Assembly (NCBI RefSeq): GCF_001625565.1
Contig: NZ_AUXS01000016.1
Span: forward strand, 124,001-188,000
Reading direction: 5' to 3'
Length of the DNA: 64,000 bases
From: Pseudoalteromonas luteoviolacea NCIMB 1944
GTDB taxonomy: Bacteria > Pseudomonadota > Gammaproteobacteria > Enterobacterales > Alteromonadaceae
Each line of letters begins with the position of its first letter. Position 1 is the stretch's first letter. Positions 1 through 7,792 of the stretch are shown here, piece after piece. The translations under genes were made by a program, and so were the position numbers. The notes beneath the pieces were generated by a model. It made no database searches and was not told the origin of the DNA. It worked only from the letters and a program-made list of their open reading frames with translations.

Positions 1-73
1 TATCTTGATTGTTATAGGCTTCAAGCTGTCGGTCGACAATATCAATGGTGGTTTGTTCTATTTCTGTATTCAT
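1..73 (-). CDS. NTF2/SnoaL-like protein, 5' end only
   Basis: The minus strand opens with an ATG at 73 and stays open to the window edge, giving 24 residues beginning MNTEIEQTTIDIVD and continuing with RQLEAYNNQD. The 'vdrQLEAYNnqD' pattern is typical of the first helix of nuclear transport factor 2/SnoaL-like small proteins, which begin with a helix and then 'D...f...y'. A TATAAT-like box and an inverted repeat lie just upstream. Only the N-terminus is visible, so the family call is tentative and no substrate can be proposed. Confidence 0.5.
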   Translation of the reverse strand, partial: MNTEIEQTTIDIVDRQLEAYNNQD

Positions 74-79
74 AGGTCT

Positions 80-116
80 GGTCCAAAACGAGGTTGCTTT
101 GGACCGGTATATTATA
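80..116 (-). promoter_or_regulatory. Promoter -10 box and operator-like inverted repeat before the NTF2-like gene
   Basis: On the minus strand a TATAAT hexamer (111-116) is followed by a perfect inverted repeat, GGTCCAAA (80-87) and TTTGGACC (98-105), with a 10-base spacer. The repeat sits between the -10 box and the ATG at 73, where a repressor would block initiation or a hairpin would form in the leader. The -35 element is not clear. Confidence 0.35.
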
Positions 117-133
117 CAAACAAAACGTGGCTG

Positions 134-1243
134 TTAACCTTTCGACATCAGAGATTTCCACCAAAAGGCATTGTTATGAGGCGTGCCGGCCGTGATCACT
201 TCCCCTACAATCGGCGTGTTTATTGTCACCTGCTCATGCTCAGCCGCTTTGCTCACACGCTCAAGCGGGTCGTACCATGAGTGGAAAGCCAAATCGAATG
301 TTCCATTGTGAATAGGGAACATGACCTCACCATTTAAGTCGAGATGCGCCTGCACGCTCTGCTCTGGGGTCATGTGGATATCTGCCCAATCTTTGTCATA
401 TGCACCAGTTTCAATGAAGGTATAATTGAATGGCCCATAGCGACGACCAATTTCTTTAAATCCATCAAAATAACCGGAGTCGCCACTGAAATAGATACTT
501 TGATCGCCAGCCTTAATAACCCATGACCCCCACAGTGTTTTATTGCTATCTCCCAATCCTCTACCGGAGAAGTGTTGAGTTGGTACAAATGATACTAGGC
601 TATTGTTGTCCGTGTGCTCTTGCCACCAGTCAAATGCCTTGACCTTAATGTCATCAACACCCCATTGTTTTAGGTCACCTTCAACGCCAAGTGGTACAAA
701 AATTTCTTTAGTTTTGTCTATGAGCGCCAATACACTGTCTTTGTCCAAATGATCGTAGTGATTATGAGAGATCAGAATGCGTTCAATGGGCGGCAAGTCT
801 TCAAGGGAAATAGGCGTGTCTTGAAAACGTTCAGGACCTGCAAAGCTGAAAGGCGAAGCGCGCTTTGAAAATACCGGATCAAGCAGCCAATACTTGCCGT
901 ACACTTTCAGTAATACCGATGAATGACCCAGTTTTATCATATGGATTTGTGTATCAGACAACTGAGTCAGCATAGATGTGCTCTGCTGTACCATAGGTAA
1001 AGGCTTACTCGGCACCGGCGACTGTTTAGTTTCAGTAATATAACGCCAGAAAATGCCTAGGGTTTTTCTCATGTTGGGCTGCTCAGTTTCATTACTATTA
1101 TGAAATTTACCCGCTTTAAACTGTGTTGAGTAATAACCCGCTTCATTCACTTGTGCATCTAAGTTTGAAACCATAGTGCATCCTCCAACCGTTAATCCAA
1201 ATAATACTGCTGCAAAAAGGGAGATTTTATATCTAGCTTTCAT
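134..1243 (-). CDS. MBL-fold metal-dependent hydrolase, lipoprotein
   Basis: The 369-residue protein starts with a lipoprotein signal peptide (hydrophobic core followed by VGGC, lipidated Cys at about 22), so it is probably anchored in the outer membrane facing the periplasm. The metallo-beta-lactamase metal motif HNHYDH places ligands at H160, H162, D164 and H165; later 'FSGDSGY' and 'FPIHNGTF' supply the remaining ligands. This arrangement is that of the UlaG/RomA/NAPE-PLD-like branch (COG2220), whose substrates are lactones or phosphodiester lipids. It is divergent from the TetR gene, with two repeated operator-like sites between them, so it is probably that regulator's target. The substrate is not predictable from sequence. 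Confidence 0.85.
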   Translation of the reverse strand: MKARYKISLFAAVLFGLTVGGCTMVSNLDAQVNEAGYYSTQFKAGKFHNSNETEQPNMRKTLGIFWRYITETKQSPVPSKPLPMVQQSTSMLTQLSDTQIHMIKLGHSSVLLKVYGKYWLLDPVFSKRASPFSFAGPERFQDTPISLEDLPPIERILISHNHYDHLDKDSVLALIDKTKEIFVPLGVEGDLKQWGVDDIKVKAFDWWQEHTDNNSLVSFVPTQHFSGRGLGDSNKTLWGSWVIKAGDQSIYFSGDSGYFDGFKEIGRRYGPFNYTFIETGAYDKDWADIHMTPEQSVQAHLDLNGEVMFPIHNGTFDLAFHSWYDPLERVSKAAEHEQVTINTPIVGEVITAGTPHNNAFWWKSLMSKG

Positions 1244-1254
1244 TTGCCATCACC

Positions 1255-1324
1255 AAAAGTAAACTACACGGTGCAGTTTTTCACATCCAATATAAAAAGT
1301 AAACTATGCAGTGCAACTTTTTTT
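1255..1324. promoter_or_regulatory. Two copies of a TetR-type operator
   Basis: Two similar copies of AAAGTAAACTA(C/T)(A/G)C(G/A)GTGCA occur at 1256-1281 and 1296-1321, exactly 40 bp apart. Each is itself a partial palindrome (AACT..CAC..GTG..AGTT). They fill the 122-bp gap between the MBL lipoprotein and the TetR gene, as expected for autoregulation plus control of the divergent gene. Confidence 0.6.
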
Positions 1325-1365
1325 AAATTCAGCTACACTAGCCTCGTCAAAATGAGGAGTTAACA

Positions 1366-1971
1366 ATGAAGCTGTCCGAAAAAAAACGTCTGCAAATCAT
1401 TCAAGCAGCAGAGCTTTTATTCGCTGAACATGGAGCACAACAAACCAGTATGGATTTGGTGGCACAAACTGCCGAAGTATCAAAACGCACGGTTTACAAT
1501 CATTTTGATAGCAAAGAAGCGCTTCTTTATGCCGTGATCGAAAACATGCTCGACCAAGTAACTCAAGAGCAGGAGTTGATCTATACAAATGACAAAACTA
1601 TGCGCCAACAGCTTATAGAGATTGCACGCTCCGAAGCAAAAATGCTGACTTCAGCGCCCTTTTTACGTATCGCCCGGGTTGCGTTTTTAGAGTTACTGCA
1701 AAATCCTGATATGGCAGTACATTTGAATAACACCAAAGTCGGTTGTATGCGCTATTTTGAAACCTTCATAGATCATGCAATTGCGGCTGAGCAACTTGAA
1801 ATAGACGATATTACATTTGCGACCAAGCAGTTTGTCTTTCAACTTAAATCATTCATATTCTACCCACGCCTGTATGGTTTTGAGATGGATGCCCATATTA
1901 CCGAAGATAAAATCATTGAAGAGACAGTGGATACATTTCTAGCTCGCTACCAAGTCAAAGGTGGTAAATAA
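1366..1971 (+). CDS. TetR/AcrR family transcriptional regulator
   Basis: This 201-residue protein has a typical TetR N-terminus: helix 'KKRLQIIQAAELLFAEHG', then the helix-turn-helix 'TSMDLVAQTAEVSKRTVYNHFDSKEALL' at about residues 27-54. The C-terminal half is an all-helical ligand and dimer domain with no recognisable ligand signature. ATG 1366 follows a GAGGAG-type ribosome site (tgaggagttaaca). The downstream methyltransferase starts 3 bases after its stop, so the two are co-transcribed. The divergent MBL lipoprotein gene and the two upstream operator copies are the likely regulated targets. Confidence 0.9.
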   Translation: MKLSEKKRLQIIQAAELLFAEHGAQQTSMDLVAQTAEVSKRTVYNHFDSKEALLYAVIENMLDQVTQEQELIYTNDKTMRQQLIEIARSEAKMLTSAPFLRIARVAFLELLQNPDMAVHLNNTKVGCMRYFETFIDHAIAAEQLEIDDITFATKQFVFQLKSFIFYPRLYGFEMDAHITEDKIIEETVDTFLARYQVKGGK

Positions 1972-1973
1972 AA

Positions 1974-2663
1974 ATGAAGCTGGGTAAACGACTTGCTCAA
2001 ATAAGTGCATTGGTTGATGACCGCTATACCCATATATGGGATTGCTGCTGCGATCACGGCCTACTTGGTGCCAACCTGCTCGATAAAGGCCTCAATGCTA
2101 AAATTCACTTTGTCGATATTGTGCCGCACTTGATGCAAGCCCTGGAAACGAAATTACGGCAATTCTATCTACACAAAAGCGACCAGTGGCAAACCCATTG
2201 TTTGGACGTCGCCAAGTTGCCACTAAGTGAAAAGCAAGGCAAACACTTAGTGATTATTGCAGGTGTAGGCGGCGATCTGTGTAGTGCCTTTGTGAAACAA
2301 ATACTAGCCGATCACCCTAATGCAGACATCGAATTTTTGCTCTGCCCTGTGCATCATTTATATGCATTGAGGCAAGATCTCAATAGTCTTGAACTACATT
2401 TAATCGACGAAGTATTGATCAAAGAAAACAAACGCCATTACGAGTTGCTAAAACTATCAAATAAAGCAGCTCGCCAAACAGTATTTGACGACATCTCGCC
2501 TGTTGGTGAAAAAATTTGGTATTACCGTGACGAGCAAACCCGTGCTGTGGCATCAGAATACCTCAGTAAAACCATTGCACACTATAAGCGTATAGACCAA
2601 GGTAGTGGCGATGTCTCTGCCATTGTTGCAGCCTATGAAAATGTTGAGCTCATAGCCGAGTAA
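1974..2663 (+). CDS. TrmK-like tRNA (adenine22-N1)-methyltransferase family protein
   Basis: The 229-residue protein matches the COG2384 pattern from the first residues: 'KLGKRLAQISALV' followed by the SAM-binding region 'IWDCCCDHGLLGANLL' and the acidic strand 'HFVDIVPHLM'. Later 'VIIAGVGGDL' corresponds to the conserved 'IaGMGG' of TrmK. In Gram-positives this family methylates A22 of tRNA; the gammaproteobacterial members are less studied, and the Cys-rich DCCCDHG variant differs from the usual DIGTDHG. It starts 3 bases after the TetR stop, which is an unexpected operon partner for tRNA modification. Confidence 0.75.
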   Translation: MKLGKRLAQISALVDDRYTHIWDCCCDHGLLGANLLDKGLNAKIHFVDIVPHLMQALETKLRQFYLHKSDQWQTHCLDVAKLPLSEKQGKHLVIIAGVGGDLCSAFVKQILADHPNADIEFLLCPVHHLYALRQDLNSLELHLIDEVLIKENKRHYELLKLSNKAARQTVFDDISPVGEKIWYYRDEQTRAVASEYLSKTIAHYKRIDQGSGDVSAIVAAYENVELIAE

Positions 2664-2689
2664 TCCTTTACGTCGCCTTTTAGAAATAT

Positions 2690-2839
2690 TTAACTACGAT
2701 ATACATGCCTAACATATTGCCGCTTTAACCATGAACATATGAGTATAACTGGCCACAGTATCAAAAAGTAGCCAAGAGAAAACAACGCGCCGGTAATTGG
2801 CGCAAAATTACGCCCCGTATCGGATATTACTCGTTGCAT
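2690..2839 (-). CDS. Putative 49-residue single-pass membrane protein
   Basis: A short frame from ATG 2839 to TAA 2690-2692 encodes a charged N-terminus (MQRVISDTGRNFAPITG), a clear membrane segment (ALFSLGYFLILWPVILICSW) and a basic tail (LKRQYVRHVYRS), obeying the positive-inside rule. It lies in the same frame as the GNAT gene upstream, 8 codons after that gene's stop, and the codons between stop and ATG also read plausibly (QTPEQQKA). No strong ribosome site precedes the ATG, so expression may depend on coupling to, or rare read-through from, the GNAT gene. Unrecognised family. Confidence 0.45.
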   Translation of the reverse strand: MQRVISDTGRNFAPITGALFSLGYFLILWPVILICSWLKRQYVRHVYRS

Positions 2840-2863
2840 CGCTTTTTGTTGCTCAGGTGTTTG

Positions 2864-3373
2864 TTATTGAGGGGCGTTTATCGTATAAATATCCCGATAT
2901 AGGCCGTCAGGGAAACACATTCTATCCGTTTTAACACCACCCAAACGCTCTACTAAAGCGCGAGCGGGGGCATTATCGTCATTCATATACGTTTGCACAT
3001 GTTCAAAATTCAGCTCGTCATATGCATGTTTTATCGCGGCTTCTGACGCTTCAACGGCATAGCCTTTGCCACGACCTTCGGGTAGCAACCACCATGTCAG
3101 TTCAGTTGGCCAGTTGTAACCACGCCAAAAGCCACATGTACCAATATACTTTCCCGTTGCTTTTTCCTGCACGACCCACACACCGAAACCATACAAATAC
3201 CAACAACCTAAATCGGCTTTAAGCCTTGCCAGTACTTGCGCCGGTTCGATGGGGCCACCGTACATTTTTGATGCGCCTGCGTCGGTATAAAACTGTAAAT
3301 AGGCATCGAGGCTATCCGTTGTGGGCGCAACTAATTTCAGCCGCTCTGTTTCTAATGTTGTTATTGTTGTCAT
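2864..3373 (-). CDS. GNAT acetyltransferase, RimJ/RimL type
   Basis: The 169-residue protein has the RimJ/RimL layout: 'LETERLKLVAP' at the start, 'GTCGFWRGYNWPTELTWWLLPEGRGKGYAVEAS' covering the acetyl-CoA loop (R/Q-x-x-G-x-G/A as GRGKGYA), and 'YMNDDNAPARALVERLGG' near the C-terminus. It probably acetylates an amine of a small molecule or protein N-terminus. ATG 3373 is preferred over ATG 3382 because GGA lies about 10 bases before it. It follows the LysE-type exporter gene by a few bases, so the pair is one operon. Confidence 0.85.
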   Translation of the reverse strand: MTTITTLETERLKLVAPTTDSLDAYLQFYTDAGASKMYGGPIEPAQVLARLKADLGCWYLYGFGVWVVQEKATGKYIGTCGFWRGYNWPTELTWWLLPEGRGKGYAVEASEAAIKHAYDELNFEHVQTYMNDDNAPARALVERLGGVKTDRMCFPDGLYRDIYTINAPQ

Positions 3374-3387
3374 GTATATCATCCAAA

Positions 3388-4026
3388 TTAATGTTCTTTT
3401 GAGAGCGCCAGTCTCGCTGCTAGTGCTAGGAATAACGTGCCTAGAATACCGTCAAAGTGTTGCGCAAGTTTAAATTTGCCAGCAAAAATGCTCGCTACTT
3501 TGCTGAAAATAATAGAAAAAGCAAAGTTAACTAGCAAAACGATTGTACATAGTAGTACACCTAAGGTGATGATTTGAGGCACCATAGGCTGCGTATCATT
3601 TGTAAATTGAACTAAAAACACGCTAAAAAACAAAATGGCTTTAGGGTTCATTAAATTATTTAAAAACCCTTTGATAAGAAGGTTTCGAGAAGACAAAGGT
3701 GTGGCTTTAACGGACGCTTGTGGTTGTTTTTTATTTATCCACCAAGTTTTTAGCATATTCACGCCAAGCCAAGCTAGATATAAGGCGCCGAGTAATTTTA
3801 CCAGCATTATTAACGGTGGAAACTGTTGCATTAATTGACCTAAGCCTAAAGCAACACCCAATGTTTGCAACAGGCCCGCAATAAAAATTCCCAGTGATAT
3901 CCTCACCCCAGCCAAAAAACCTTGCCCTGAAGAGTAAGCCGAAATCAACACCAAATCAGGCCCAGGTGAAATCGCAAGAAGTAAGCACGTCATGGCAAAC
4001 AGTGGCAAAATCGAAAGCTCTAGCAT
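3388..4026 (-). CDS. LysE/RhtB family amino-acid exporter
   Basis: The 212-residue integral membrane protein has about six hydrophobic segments and the family signature 'ISPGPDLVLISAYSSGQG' near residues 18-35, followed by 'G.FIAGLLQTLGVALGLGQL' and 'FLNNLMNPKAILFFSVFLVQF', all typical of RhtB/LeuE exporters. These proteins expel amino acids or their analogues by proton exchange. Its stop is separated by only a few bases from the GNAT gene, and LysE-GNAT pairs are often linked in detoxification of amino-acid-like compounds; that role is inferred. Confidence 0.88.
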   Translation of the reverse strand: MLELSILPLFAMTCLLLAISPGPDLVLISAYSSGQGFLAGVRISLGIFIAGLLQTLGVALGLGQLMQQFPPLIMLVKLLGALYLAWLGVNMLKTWWINKKQPQASVKATPLSSRNLLIKGFLNNLMNPKAILFFSVFLVQFTNDTQPMVPQIITLGVLLCTIVLLVNFAFSIIFSKVASIFAGKFKLAQHFDGILGTLFLALAARLALSKEH

Positions 4027-4133
4027 TTATACAATCTCCATCATTATTGCTGCAAAAAACCGACAATTTTGCCACACATTGTCTATCTAAATAAATCACC
4101 TTTAATTATTGATTTTATTGGCCCTGATCCTCG

Positions 4134-5486
4134 CTAAGTCGCAGGGGACTGATTTTTAATATTTGTAGTGGCTTCTGAGGCACTTTGCTGACTACGAGCA
4201 TGGCCATACCAATTCACTTTGCGTGTTAAAATCATTACCAAAGACAACACCATAAAACACATTAAGCTGCCCATCAATAGTGCATAATCTTCTGCACCTA
4301 ACATACTATAGAGCAGGCTATACAACATGATTAGACCGGCACTGAAGTAGAGCCCTAGTTTTAAACTTTTGAGTATCCCGGTAACATACCAGCCAAGTAA
4401 ACCTGTCGCACTTAACGTGGAAATTAGATAAGCAGCGCCAAATCCGAGATGCTCACTTAATGAGATAAGGAGTAGATAGAAGATTGCTAACGCAAGTCCG
4501 ACAAAGCCATATTGCACAGGATGGATCGGCTCTGAACGCACCAGCTCGAGCAGGAAAAAGCTTGCCATTACCAACAAAATAACCAGTAAGGCATAATTGA
4601 TTGCTCGATGACTTTTCAAATAGTGGTCGACCGGATCCACTAACGCAACCCCCATAGTTCGGCTGTATAACATCTGACATTGACTGCGCATGACACAATT
4701 AGTAAAAATGCTTTGCATATTGGTGGAGAAATAACTCGCCTGCCAGCGTGCTGTAAATGACTCGTCACTGATTTCAGAGCTCAAAGGCAAATACTCACCT
4801 TCAAAACTTGGGTGAGGCCAGTTGGCAGACATACTCAAATGCGTTTCACTGCCAAGCGGCGACAATGAAAGCCGTGTCATCCCTTGTAAATGCAGATCTG
4901 CTGAAAAGGTTAAAGTCTCGTTCGCCAATTGCGACACTGAGATTGGCGCGTGTACGCCCTCTTGAATACTGTTTAAAAGTGACCCCGGTAATATATCTAC
5001 TTCTTGGCCAGACACTTTTAATATTGAATCTAACCCGATACCTCTAATGTCCTCGATACCAAATACCAAGCTTGCACTTATCACTTGCTCTGCTCGCAGT
5101 GCGTGTAGATGAGCAATCGAGAACTCACCTGAGATGGTGTTGATAGAGCGATACAAGGTCGCTTTATAAATACTCCGGTATTTTTCAAATGTATCTAATT
5201 TGCTGTGTATTTTAAGCGTTTCAGGTAACACAAAGGCTTTGTCCTTAATCACCTTGGTTTCATTTTTCAGCTCGACTTCTCGCTCAAATTCGATATATAA
5301 AAATGGACCGATTAAACGTTGCTCATCACTACTGCTTTTAGCTATCTCCCGCTGGACCTGTTGCTGCATTTGGCTGCGCTCATCAATCAAGTCTTTTATC
5401 AGCATCAAAGGTATCATCAGAAAGATAATAATCCCGATTAAGGTCGCAAACTTTACGCCCATTTTTTCTTTGTTTTGGTTATTCAT
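4134..5486 (-). CDS. creD: CreD-family inner membrane protein
   Basis: This 450-residue protein has the CreD layout: an N-terminal membrane helix (about 12-30), a large periplasmic domain beginning 'EIAKSSSDEQRLIGPFL', and a C-terminal block of about six helices containing 'SEPIHPVQYGFVGLALAIFYLLLISLSEHLGFGAAYL', which matches the conserved core of COG4452. CreD is the main output of CreBC in Enterobacteria and is associated with envelope integrity, colicin E2 tolerance and beta-lactam response. ATG 5486 has an AAGGAG site. It follows creC after a 71-base gap that holds the phased ACTCCA repeats. Confidence 0.92.
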   Translation of the reverse strand: MNNQNKEKMGVKFATLIGIIIFLMIPLMLIKDLIDERSQMQQQVQREIAKSSSDEQRLIGPFLYIEFEREVELKNETKVIKDKAFVLPETLKIHSKLDTFEKYRSIYKATLYRSINTISGEFSIAHLHALRAEQVISASLVFGIEDIRGIGLDSILKVSGQEVDILPGSLLNSIQEGVHAPISVSQLANETLTFSADLHLQGMTRLSLSPLGSETHLSMSANWPHPSFEGEYLPLSSEISDESFTARWQASYFSTNMQSIFTNCVMRSQCQMLYSRTMGVALVDPVDHYLKSHRAINYALLVILLVMASFFLLELVRSEPIHPVQYGFVGLALAIFYLLLISLSEHLGFGAAYLISTLSATGLLGWYVTGILKSLKLGLYFSAGLIMLYSLLYSMLGAEDYALLMGSLMCFMVLSLVMILTRKVNWYGHARSQQSASEATTNIKNQSPAT

Positions 5487-5538
5487 GATTAACTCCTTAG
5501 GTTTACCAACAGTCTAATAACCTTATTTGGCTTACTCG

Positions 5539-5566
5539 TGGAGTTATTGTGGAGTCTTTATGGAGT
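5539..5566 (-). promoter_or_regulatory. Three direct repeats of ACTCCA at 11-bp period (likely CreB site)
   Basis: On the minus strand ACTCCA occurs three times, at 5561-5566, 5550-5555 and 5539-5544, at exactly 11-bp intervals (one helical turn). The first copy covers the creC stop region. Known CreB/BlrA tags are TTCAC-N6-TTCAC, which has the same 11-bp phase, so this is probably the local equivalent driving a creD promoter about 50-80 bases before its ATG. Confidence 0.55.
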
Positions 5567-7000
5567 TTTCACTGCCAACGTCACTTCGACTCCCTTGTTG
5601 CGGTTGCGAATTTGCAAGTAACCAAAATGTAGCTTGGCCACTTGATCAACAAAGTTAAGTCCAAGCCCTGTACTTTTATTGCCGTTGGCTCTTGGCAATG
5701 AATAAAAACGTTCGGTCAATCGAGCTAGCGCATAGTCTGGGATTGGCGCCCCTTCATTAAAAATAACGAAACAACAATGTTCATCTCGCTGCACTATGTG
5801 CACTTCAAGCGCCCCGCCTTGAGTAACAAAATCTAGTGCATTATCAAACAGATTAAGTAAAGCTTGGCGCAGTAAAAAGATATCGCCGACAATAGCAATA
5901 CTATGTGTATCATCAAATTGATATTTAACCGCTTTTTGTTCCATCTTGATGTTCAGCGTATCTGCAACATAGTGTACTAAATCGGCGCTATTAATATCAC
6001 TTGTCTGTTCAAGTTCAGGCTGTTTTTCTAGTTTTGCCAGCACCAATAGTTTGTCAATCAAAGACTGCATGCGCTCAGACTCGCGCTCAATATTTGTCGC
6101 GAATCGCTGTCGTTTAGCCTCTTCTAGCGGCATCTGTAATAGTTCACTGGCTCCTTTTATCCCTGAGAGCGGGCTTTTCAATTCGTGGGTCAGTGTTTCA
6201 ACATATGACTCAACGTAATTTTTACCATCGAGTTGATTTCGCATATCCGCCAGAGCATCGCTGAGCTGCCCATATTCATAAAATACTCTAAAAACTGGCT
6301 TTGCCGCCTTTTCTCCCTGCCCCATTTTATAAGCGTATACAGAGAGTTTTTTCAATGCTGAGTTAATGCGCCACGCAATCACGGCTCCAACCAATAACAC
6401 CAGCACACTCATGACCGCGAGCCAATTAATTACTCGCTGTTTTGACAGGTCAATAAATGGCTGTACAGAGCGGTTCGCTTTGGCAACCGTTAAACTCCCA
6501 ATGGTTTGGCCTTGGTATATGACTGGCGCCGCCACATGCATCACCGTTGAAAGCGGATCATTTGGATCTGTCGCGGTGGAACGAGCGCCGTATTGTCCCC
6601 TAAGGGTAAGATACACATCATTCCAGCGCGAAAAATCACGCCCAATGTCCTGTTGCCAAGAATCCGCAACCACAATACCTGACATATCAGTGACATAAAT
6701 TCGGTGAGTCATGGATTTCTTATCGACTCCCCAGATCGCCGCATCGACACTTCTATTACCAAACTGCTGAATTAAATGGGCAATTTTACTACTTTGTAAG
6801 GTCTCATTAGCCAGGTCATCAGCCACCAACACAGCGAGCAAATTTGCCATATCAACGAGCGTTTCTTCTGTAGTTTGACGCACTGTCGGTTTGATTTCTT
6901 TGAGCAGTGTTGAACTGACAAAATAGGTCGTCATGATCACAATGACGAAATAGAGCAAAAATAGTCTCAGTCCCAGTGGAATTTTAGGCCAGCGCTGCAT
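5558..7000 (-). CDS. creC: Sensor histidine kinase CreC
   Basis: The 480-residue kinase has an N-terminal membrane helix (about 9-27), a periplasmic sensor region to about 185, a second helix 'WLAVMSVLVLLVGAVIAW', a HAMP-like linker, the phospho-acceptor box 'ETLTHELKSPLSGI' with H272, and an ATPase domain with 'LLNLFDNALDF' (N box), and 'STGLGLNFV' (G2 box). The sensor contains 'VYVTDMSGIVVADSWQQDIGRDFSRWNDVYLTLRGQYGARST'-like sequence characteristic of CreC. It lies 8 bases after creB. In E. coli CreC responds to growth and carbon conditions; in Aeromonas and Pseudomonas relatives it responds to peptidoglycan damage. Confidence 0.92.
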   Translation of the reverse strand: MQRWPKIPLGLRLFLLYFVIVIMTTYFVSSTLLKEIKPTVRQTTEETLVDMANLLAVLVADDLANETLQSSKIAHLIQQFGNRSVDAAIWGVDKKSMTHRIYVTDMSGIVVADSWQQDIGRDFSRWNDVYLTLRGQYGARSTATDPNDPLSTVMHVAAPVIYQGQTIGSLTVAKANRSVQPFIDLSKQRVINWLAVMSVLVLLVGAVIAWRINSALKKLSVYAYKMGQGEKAAKPVFRVFYEYGQLSDALADMRNQLDGKNYVESYVETLTHELKSPLSGIKGASELLQMPLEEAKRQRFATNIERESERMQSLIDKLLVLAKLEKQPELEQTSDINSADLVHYVADTLNIKMEQKAVKYQFDDTHSIAIVGDIFLLRQALLNLFDNALDFVTQGGALEVHIVQRDEHCCFVIFNEGAPIPDYALARLTERFYSLPRANGNKSTGLGLNFVDQVAKLHFGYLQIRNRNKGVEVTLAVKTP

Positions 7001-7008
7001 CGTACTTC

Positions 7009-7674
7009 CTAGTCTTCAAAGTAATAACCAAAACCGCGTTTGGTTTTTAAGTTATCACTCATTTGCACAGTTTTCAGCTTATTGCGAATAGATTTGATAT
7101 GCGAATCAATATTTCGCTCATATGCCTCTTCAATCGGCATATCGGCAAAGTCCATCAGCTGTTGGCGGCTTAGAACACGTGATGATGCGGTGATCAGCGC
7201 TTTAAGCAACCGAAACTCCAATGCAGTCAGACCTAATGCGACACCATTTTTATGATAGTCGTAATTTTCTTCTGTTAAGTCGGACGTGGTTATATCTTTG
7301 ACGTGTGATAGCGTTTGCTGTCTAGGATTCAGTCTTAATTTTATTCGCGCTAACATCTCTCTTGGACTAAATGGTTTAGTGACATAGTCATCAGCACCTA
7401 TTTCCAACCCAACAACACGATCAATTTCGTCTGATCGCGCCGTCAAAAAAATAATTGGTAGAGCAGAAAACGCGCGGATCTGCTTACAAAGCTCAAAACC
7501 ATTGCCATCAGGTAAGCCAACATCAAGCACCAATAGATCAGCATGTGCTGAGCGCAAATATTCAATTCCCGCGCCTGCGGTATTGAACCAGTTAACCTCA
7601 AAGCCATCCAGCTCCAATACGTGTGTTAATGTATCCGCGATTGCCGGTTCATCTTCAATAATGACTATATTCAA
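7009..7674 (-). CDS. creB: Response regulator CreB (TTG start)
   Basis: The OmpR-type regulator is 221 residues from a TTG at 7674. That codon is chosen because it gives the family N-terminus '(M)NIVIIEDEPAIADTL' and is preceded by AGGGGG at 7679-7684; the longer frame to 7743 adds 23 residues with no homology to the family. The receiver domain has the acidic pocket E7-D8 and phospho-acceptor D51 in 'LVLDVGLPDG', with 'FLTARS' and 'VTKPF' following. The C-terminal winged helix ends 'NLKTKRGFGYYFE'. It heads the creB-creC-creD operon. Confidence 0.9.
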   Translation of the reverse strand: MNIVIIEDEPAIADTLTHVLELDGFEVNWFNTAGAGIEYLRSAHADLLVLDVGLPDGNGFELCKQIRAFSALPIIFLTARSDEIDRVVGLEIGADDYVTKPFSPREMLARIKLRLNPRQQTLSHVKDITTSDLTEENYDYHKNGVALGLTALEFRLLKALITASSRVLSRQQLMDFADMPIEEAYERNIDSHIKSIRNKLKTVQMSDNLKTKRGFGYYFED

Positions 7675-7678
7675 GGCG

Positions 7679-7684
7679 CCCCCT
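7679..7684 (-). promoter_or_regulatory. Ribosome binding site fixing the TTG start of creB
   Basis: AGGGGG on the minus strand, 4 bases before the TTG at 7674. No comparable site precedes the upstream start at 7743. Confidence 0.6.
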
Positions 7685-7792
7685 AGAGATGCTTTACAGT
7701 GTATGATCGTTTTTGAGCCGCTTAGTATAGGGCAGCAGGTCACAATCTTCTATAAAAGTATTTAAAAAACGGTAGCTTACACTGAGAAATCA

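Noticed and set aside
5-280. 91-codon plus-strand frame at the start of the window.
   Set aside because: Runs antisense to the NTF2-like start and the 3' end of the MBL lipoprotein gene; no family match.
4453-4698. Second frame inside creD on the same strand.
   Set aside because: Out-of-frame shadow of creD with Cys-rich low-complexity translation.
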